This document shows, one piece after another, positions 57,416-64,000 of a stretch of 64,000 bases of DNA; position 1 is the stretch's first letter; every line of letters starts with the position of its first letter. The position numbers were made by a program, and so were the translations under genes. The notes under the pieces were generated by a model that did not search any database, was not told the DNA's origin, and was given only the letters and a program-made list of their open reading frames with translations. The DNA is from Bugulina stolonifera (Eukaryota; Bryozoa; Gymnolaemata; Cheilostomatida; Bugulidae), in contig OW285189.1 of assembly GCA_935421135.1 (NCBI GenBank), forward strand, positions 930,001 through 994,000, written 5' to 3'.

Positions 57416-60400
57416 ATGAGTAAAGGCAAGGAGAATACTGGTTAGTAATAAGTAACACAGGTACACATTGTTTTATATCCAACCTGTCATGTCATAGCAT
57501 TGGCTCACACTAAATATGATCATTTGGTAAAATGTCTTGTTTTGCCATGTAATTACTCCAATTTTGGAGCTGACTGACTGCTCGCACAGATATATTTGTT
57601 AAATTGGTTTCTAATCAACCCACACACGTTTGTTGCATATATTAAAACTTAGGTGATGCGGCAGCCAAGATATTGTCATACCTGGAGACACAGAACAGGC
57701 CGTATAGCGCAGTAGATGTTCTTAATAACTTGCACAAGGAGTTTGGTAAAACTGTAAGCAACAGCGTTGGCTATTATTATTCCTGTTGCTGTTTACTCTC
57801 ATGTAACTGGTGAGATGGAAATCTACTGCACGCTACATCTATCTGTACATTATACATGTGTTACTTGGATTGAGGAGCACAGCACTGCATGATATGCATT
57901 GATTGTATTTAGCCTACTACACATTCAAAACTATGGTCATGTGTATTGGGATCAACCTATTTATCAAGGTATGTGATTCTATTAAATCATCAGTAGAAAT
58001 TATCAGTAAGTGCACTGCTTGCCATGTAGCTTGTGGTGAAGACACTGGAATCTCTAACAGAGAAAGGTTCGGTCAAAGAGAAAGTGTATGGAAAGCAAAA
58101 GGTTTATGTTTATAACCAAGTAAGTCCGACAATAGCCGCAGTTCATGTCTATCATCCCTTTGCTATGAGTAGTGAATCCTTGTAGGTCAGGATCTTGATA
58201 TTCATGGCCTTCATTACTAGAGGTGACAACTAACAGTCAAGATGTTATCTATAACTCCAAGATGACTCATGCTTGTCTAAATTGACAATAACAATGTTCC
58301 TGGTACCGGGTTAACCTTAATAGCAAATAGTTCATGTACACAAATAGAATATAGTGTCATTAAGATAAATGTATTAATTTATGTAGAACTGGTTGATTAG
58401 ATTAGATTATGAGTACATAGCGTAATATACATGTACTACTTTTATATCAATATTATATACAAAGGGCACTGCCAAAACAAGAAGCAGATATTGGGATATG
58501 ATGTTAGGAAATTTGCGACTGTTCGAAAAAGACAGGACGTTTCGAAACTGGACAGCTCTAAATTCCAAACCCCAACCGCCAGATTTCAACTAATTTTATT
58601 TTTAATATTAAATTTTTTTGATTAACTAATTAAAATTAATTATCTGTAAGTTGTGTTCTTCTAAATGTAATCTACAATTTCAAAATGTCCCTTTACCGAT
58701 GTTAGGACATGATAATATAATTCTATAAACATTGGTATAATATTGGTAGTAGGTATTTTACCACAATGGCGGTTCAATATTGGTGCTATATTTGCAGGCG
58801 ATGTTACATATGTTATACTACTGTTATATTATTAGTATAATATACAAGGTGTATCAACTACTAATATCTTGAAGCTATCTATGTACATGTAGTATATCAA
58901 ATATTACTGTTTTATTAGGATAATGTACAGACGGCAGACAAGCAAGAGCTAGCAGCTATGGAAACAGAGATAGAGGCTGTCAGTAGACGAACAGAGACTC
59001 TGCAGGTGGAGCTCAACTCTCTCACTGCTAAACATAAGAAACTTGAGTCTAGCATGACGTTGAGTGAAGCCAAAACTAGTCTTCAGCAAGTAGATTCTGA
59101 GGTACTCACTAGGTCATGGATTATCACGTGTACATGCACAGTTAGCGGCTCCAACCATCAGTCACTGAATATCAGTGCCAATGTTGTACTTATAGAAAGG
59201 CCAACTTTAAGATGATGTGGTTATTCAAACCACTTCTGAGGGTATTTTGTTGTATTGTCTGTCTTGATTGAGAGACTGGGTCTTTATATTTCTAGTGTAA
59301 AGTTATGGGAGAGAAACTAGTCAAGCTGCGTGGTGGTGCAGTACTGATTACTAAAGAGGAGAAAGACAAGGTGAGTAATACACAGTACTGTAATACAACT
59401 GTTGAATAATACACAGTATTGTGATACAACTGTTGAATAATACACAGTATTGTGATACAACTGTTGAATAATACACAGTATTGTGATACAACTGTTGAAT
59501 AATACACAGGGCTGTAATACATACAACTGTTGAGTAATACACAGTATTGTGATACAACTGTTGAGTAATACACAGTACTGTAATACAACTGTTGAATAAT
59601 ACACAGTATTGTGATACAACTGTTGAATAATACACAGTACTGTAATACATACAACTGTTGAGTAATACACAGTATTGTGATACAACTGTTGAATAATACA
59701 CAGTACTGTAATACAACTGTTGAATAATACACAGTACTGTAATACATACAACTGTTGATTTGTTACTTCAGTAAAAGTAGAGGTGGATATGCACTTGTAC
59801 ATGTATTAGGTTGGTCTATCTGCAACTCATGCATTACAGTAGAATGTGGACCATTAGTATGGAGTTGTCTTCTCTCTCACTGTGGACCAGAGTATTATTA
59901 GTATTATATTCACGTGTGCATCATTTATATTACCTGTGCAGGTATATTCCGCTCACCAATTGAAGGTTAAAACTTGGAGGAAAAGAAAGAGAATGGTAAG
60001 AAATACATGTTGATACATTGTACACTGTACATGTGTGTAATTTGTACAGTATAATGTGTGTTATCAACATTATACTGTACTATTTGAAGATGTTTTGTCT
60101 GGGTGAATAATTTAGTGTTCTCCTAATATCTCAATAACTAGAGTAGAGTGTCGAAAGCCGATAGATACTTCTAGTTTTCTCAAATGTTAGAACAAGAGTA
60201 CTAGTCCTGTGAGCACATTGGTTTTTTGGAATGATGCTAGATAGGGTGCATCATGTATATTAGTGCTGGGCAGTTTTGATTTGCACTAGCATTCTGTTCT
60301 TACTTATTACTGATATTTCAAAAAAGCTAAATAATATCAAAGTTATTGTTTTCTACCCCTCAGTTCGATTCGGTTTTTTCTGAGTCTAACTGCTTTCAAC

Positions 60401-62925
60401 TGTGAATGGTGCCCGTTTTAATTTTGTTTAATAAATTGCAATATTTAAAATAATATGCAAAAGTAACTACTAGAATTGAGTGAAACTACAGTAAATCATC
60501 ACTGGGTGACAACAATGGATGCAGCTAAATCTGTATTCCAAGGATGACACCAAATTATAAAGATTGAAAGAAGCATAACACTCACATGTTCGAAACCCCA
60601 CCCATTGCAACTTTGCAGATTTTGCAAATTTTCAGTCCATATAACTTCAACCTGTAGAAATCTTCAGTTCTACAGTTTGAAGTGTGAAACCTGTAGAATC
60701 CGAACTCTAGAATTCTTCGGTTCAATAGTTAAAAACTTCAAAACCATTCATGTGTAGAAATCTTCAGTTCTACAGTTTGAGTCGTGAAACCTGTAGAACT
60801 GAAGAAACGCCTTATAACATATAGCTACAGGTGGAATGCACCTGTAGAAGTGAAGAAATGTCCTATAACATATAGCTATCATGGCATGTTGTCAACATAG
60901 CCAGAGTTCTTTAGAAAATTTATAGATTGTGAAGTTGTCTTCTCTATATAATAATCATGCATCGACACCCAAATATTAGCAAAGACCGAAGAATACACAA
61001 AAAATCACTTGATGGTGTCAAGGTATAGCCTACTTCTACATCACATTGGTCTCGCCAATTAATCATAAATGTGTTTTTGTTACAGTTATGGTACCAAAAT
61101 TATACTATTTATATGTACTTCTACAGGTGTATTCCACCTGTAGCTATATGTTATATAGGTTGCATATTTTGAACATGTAGTTGGGAGTTTATATAGAGAG
61201 AAATTCCAAAAAGCACAAAGTTGCACCTGCCTCCCATTATCAGAAGTGGGTTTATATTTCAAAAAGCTGAAAAACCAAAACATCTGCAGCGCTAGTTCAT
61301 ATATTGCATTACCTTTATAGTATAACATTTATATACATTGTATATATTATATGTATACATAATACAACATGTACATGTATGTATTTGAACATATATAGTC
61401 TAATTTAAATAAATAGGATTAATTAAATGTTCTGAGAAGGTGGTATACTGCACCTATCTGTACAATACTCTGGAGTTTAGTGCTTCTGTACTCATCAGAC
61501 TAGAGTATATTAATACATGTATATACATATAGGCCTACAATGTATATATGAAAGAATATATACATATTTGTGTGTATATATAATGATAGGCAATGGACAT
61601 AGTAGATGCAATACTTGAAGGTTATCCCAAGCCAAAGAAGACTCTCTTTGTAAGTAACAATCTACAGTGTTTTCTCTCATCCAGCAATAACAACTTTCAT
61701 ATCTACTACAGGTCACAACGGGTCAAAAACTAATTTTCTACTATATAATGGTCAGGGTTGTGACTAGCTGGGAATATTGATCTATTTCATATTGATGATG
61801 AAAACCTATTGTCACTCAAATCTAAAACCCAGGGAATATGGATTGTAATAGCTGGTTATTGCCAATACACTCAAACAGGAGAGAATGAGTTTACGTGAAT
61901 TGGCTGCAGCTCACCCCCACTCTTTTTTATCATAATGTTGTGGATTGTTTGGGAGAATACTGCTCCTTAACAATTAACTCAAACATATTATTATGTTATA
62001 CACATGTGGCTAAAGTGGTGAAATATTTTGTGGAGTTGTCCATACTCCATAGAGAACAGGATGAAGAGAGGACAACTTTCATTATTTATTGTAATAATTG
62101 TAATATTAAACTATCCATGCCATGGATGAAGGTAAATGCAATTTATAAGGTAATTAGATATGAACCTTTCAAATTTGTCACTAAAAATAAAAAACACAAC
62201 CTGCAAACACGTTTTTGGAGCAGTTGTTTTAAAAAAAATATACACTGTGACATCACAGTGTATTTTGCAGGTGATGGCAATTAGAAACCTCCTTTCACAT
62301 GTCCAATAACAACGCTCGTAGCCAAAGCAAAATTATGCACAGTGATTGGATAATAAAACCTATTGTTTATTTTATCGTAAAACAGTAATTATTAATTGTT
62401 ATATTCTATTTCATGCACAGGTTTACACTAATTATTGGACATGTGAAAGGAGGTTTCTAATTGCCAACTCCTGCAGAATAATCCACTTCTGATTGGACAG
62501 TGGATATTTTTAGAAACTGCTCAAAAAACGTGTTTGCAGGTTGTATTTTTTATTTTTAGTGACAAATTTGAAATGTTCATATCAAATTACCTTATATATT
62601 GTATTTAGCTTTCTTCGTGACATCAATAGTTTAATAATGCCAAGGATCCATATTATTGGTCCTATGGAATACATTTGCTCTCAGGGCCATTGCTATGACT
62701 GATGTGTAGCTAAACGACCGCTGCTATCTTATGGGTTGAAATACAAAGCATTCAGGCTTTCTCAGTCTATTATACTATTTTGTGAAAAAGAAGAATTTAG
62801 CTGCTGAATGTTTTGTTAAGATAGTACATAACCATTGAATTTATGAATTGTTGGTTTGACCATTGTAGGAAGATGTTGGCATAGAAACTGATGAAGATTG
62901 CCAAGTTAGTCTACCGACACTCTAA
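57416..62925 (+). CDS. PSMC3IP: Homologous-pairing protein 2 (HOP2)
   Basis: Eight exons: 57416-57440, 57653-57753, 58030-58119, 58919-59101, 59296-59370, 59942-59995, 61590-61649, 62869-62925 (645 nt, 214 aa; all GT-AG, all in phase). N-terminal winged-helix DNA-binding domain (about 9-75: AAKILSYLETQNRPYSAVDV, GSVKEKVYGKQKVYVYNQ), a central heptad-like coiled coil (about 80-140), the conserved LRGGAVLITKEEK segment and a basic C-terminus (WRKRKRM, YPKPKKTLFEDVGIETDED). Length is close to the roughly 217 residues of the human protein. HOP2 binds MND1; the heterodimer stimulates DMC1/RAD51 strand invasion in meiosis. The introns hold a minisatellite, a hAT copy and a TTAA MITE but no exon is disturbed. 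AATAAA occurs at about 63007, 80 bp past the stop. Confidence 0.96.
58503..58705 (-). repeat. Dispersed element with GGTAAAGGGACATTT end
   Basis: Inverse-orientation relative of 694-820: both ends match (GTAAAGGGACATTT near 58690, CGAACAGTCGCAAATTT near 58510). Lies in HOP2 intron 3. Confidence 0.72.
59372..59757. repeat. 31-bp minisatellite at a splice donor
   Basis: About 12 copies of a 31-bp unit (TTGAATAATACACAGTATTG), starting at the first bases of HOP2 intron 5 (GTGAGTAATACACAGTACTG). The three overlapping minus-strand open frames are artefacts. Confidence 0.95.
60261..60597. mobile_element. hAT element, truncated copy (family of 25991)
   Basis: Starts TAGTGCTGGGCAGTTTTG and shares AATCATCACTGGGTGACAA, GCAGCTAAATCTGTATTCCA-type and AAAGATTGAAAGAAGCATAA words with the other copies. 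The right terminus is not found; similarity stops near 60597. HOP2 intron 6. Confidence 0.8.
60640..61163. repeat. CTGTAGAA repeats and inverted arms
   Basis: Tandem-like words AATCTTCAGTTCTACAGTTTG occur twice (60659, 60760). Arms 60812-60855 and 61123-61163 are inverted copies around ATATAGCTACAGGTGGAAT. Probably a further small foldback element in HOP2 intron 6. Confidence 0.72.
62110..62630. mobile_element. TTAA-flanked foldback MITE, copy B
   Basis: TTAA at 62106-62109 and 62631-62634. Arms of about 200 bp starting ACTATCCATGCCATGG and, inverted, ACTATTGATGTCACG. Same family as 6953-7661 but without the internal duplication. Sits in HOP2 intron 7; the open frame at 61895-62284 is an artefact crossing it. 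Confidence 0.92.
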
Positions 62926-63170
62926 AACATCGATTGCTCACCTAGAAATATTAATGTTATATTTTTATACTGGTTTATTAGAAAATGTTTTCCAATTGTT
63001 CAAACAATAAATAATTTATGCCAAAAGTAAAAAATTTATTGTACATTTCAACTCATACAATTTCAGCTACATATATGTTACTTACAATATATACATAATA
63101 TTAGCTACCCATAAAACACTTACAACTGATAAAAACATAATATTATAAATAACCACTTAACATAAGAGTT

Positions 63171-63375
63171 CTATTTTGGTATAGTGCCAGGTAGTGGTCC
63201 TGCACCAGGACCTCCTTGTTCCGGATTGGACATCGCTGTTAATTTTTTTCCTACTATGTCATGGACATCCATAAACTTGGCAACACACCTGTCTATGCAT
63301 ACAGACTCGCCTTTGGTCAGCTCACTGTCGCTATATTTTGGTGGGACGCATTTCTTCTGACAAGCAGATGTCATT
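63171..63375 (-). CDS. TIMM10: Mitochondrial import chaperone TIM10, last exon
   Basis: The exon follows a TTTTAG acceptor at 63376-63381 and ends with TAG at 63171. It encodes [20 protein letters not shown] then [20 protein letters not shown] and a Gly/Pro-rich end ([14 protein letters not shown]). Both halves of the twin CX3C motif (CQKKC and CIDRC) of small TIM proteins are present with normal spacing. TIM9-TIM10 hexamers escort hydrophobic precursors across the intermembrane space. The first base belongs to a split codon; the 5' exon (about 25 residues) is not visible in 63382-64000 and probably lies beyond the window. Convergent with HOP2; the two stop codons are about 245 bp apart and candidate AATAAA signals on the two strands (about 63007 plus, about 63036 minus) lie close together. 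Confidence 0.93.
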
Positions 63376-63526
63376 CTAAAAGCAACAGTATCACAAGAAC
63401 TAACAACAAAATATGTGTAGCTTGTTTGCACTCTCATGCATTACTGAAAGTGTTTAGCTATACTCTAAAAAGTCTAAATGCTTAGCTACCACGGATTGTT
63501 GTAGATTATGCTGGCTAATGAAGCAC

Positions 63527-63735
63527 TTGTCCCATTGCTATATGTAGTGAAATAGAGAACTGTCACATTGCTCTATGTAGTGAAATAGAGAACTGTCACA
63601 TTGCTCTATGTAGTGAAATAGAGAACTGTCACATTGCTATATGTAGTGAAATAGAGAACTGTCACATTGCTATATGTAGTGAAATAGAGAACTGTCCCAT
63701 TGCTCTATGTGATGAAATAGAGCACTTGTCCCACT
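63527..63735. repeat. 33-bp minisatellite
   Basis: About six copies of a 33-bp unit (CATTGCTATATGTAGTGAAA) with minor variants, in the presumed first intron of TIMM10. Confidence 0.95.
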
Positions 63736-64000
63736 GCTATGACACTAGCCAACTTCCCTTGGATTTGTTTTCACTCTACACCATGATAGATATAATATAC
63801 ACACTAGATAGGACACCCTATGTTAAGCTTAATTAAAATATATAACATTAAAAATAAAAATTAGTTTAAATCTGTGGTTTCTAACTGTACTGTTTCGAAC
63901 AGTCGCAAATTCCATTATGACATAGTGTGAATCATCATTGTAGGCTGCAAAGTATCATGGTGCGATGATGTTATGTTTATATTATATCTACATGTATGCT

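Noticed and set aside
59292..59802. Three Cys/Tyr-rich minus-strand open frames
   Set aside because: 31-bp minisatellite in HOP2 intron 5.
61895..62284. 129-codon open frame in HOP2 intron 7
   Set aside because: Its end is made by the TTAA MITE arm and its start by unrelated AT-rich DNA; no protein similarity recognised.
63527..63735. Regular 33-bp repeats considered as a CRISPR array
   Set aside because: There are no distinct spacers between repeats and the sequence is eukaryotic; it is an ordinary minisatellite.

Overview
The window is eukaryotic nuclear DNA from an animal. It is AT-rich, every recognisable gene is split by GT-AG introns, and the protein set (a testis-specific-kinase-type kinase, glyoxylate/hydroxypyruvate reductase, the meiotic factor HOP2 and mitochondrial TIM10) is typical of Metazoa. 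The weight of LINE and hAT/TTAA DNA transposons, and the recurring palindrome TACATGTA, would suit an early-branching invertebrate such as a sponge or cnidarian, but the sequence alone does not settle this.

Layout. (1) 1-4186, minus strand: 5' part of a Pro/Gln-rich gene whose large exon carries a 30-bp coding minisatellite; it runs off the left edge. (2) 4.2-25.0 kb: no convincing host gene. This is a transposon graveyard: a LINE relic (about 6.2-10.8 kb) broken by three TTAA-flanked elements, a 3.4-kb TA-flanked element, hAT ends, foldbacks, a tRNA-like SINE and fragments of three further reverse transcriptases. (3) 25047-40083, plus: a nine-exon TESK-type kinase gene with hAT elements, SINEs and minisatellites in its introns. 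(4) 41048-43213, minus: four-exon GRHPR, convergent with the kinase. (5) 43.5-57.4 kb: transposons again, including a hAT with a perfect 8-bp target duplication, a 3-kb long-TIR element, and a degraded PHD/endonuclease/RT LINE whose first ORF is split by a TTAA element. (6) 57416-62925, plus: an eight-exon PSMC3IP/HOP2 gene. (7) 63171-63375, minus: last exon of TIMM10, convergent with HOP2; its 5' exon is not visible and probably lies past the right edge.

The host genes do not form a pathway: they cover LIMK/TESK signalling, glyoxylate metabolism, meiotic recombination and mitochondrial import. The best-supported biology here is transposon history. Target-site duplications and reading-frame restoration let several insertions be dated relative to one another. 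No cellular or viral defence system, CRISPR array or complete transposase gene was found.
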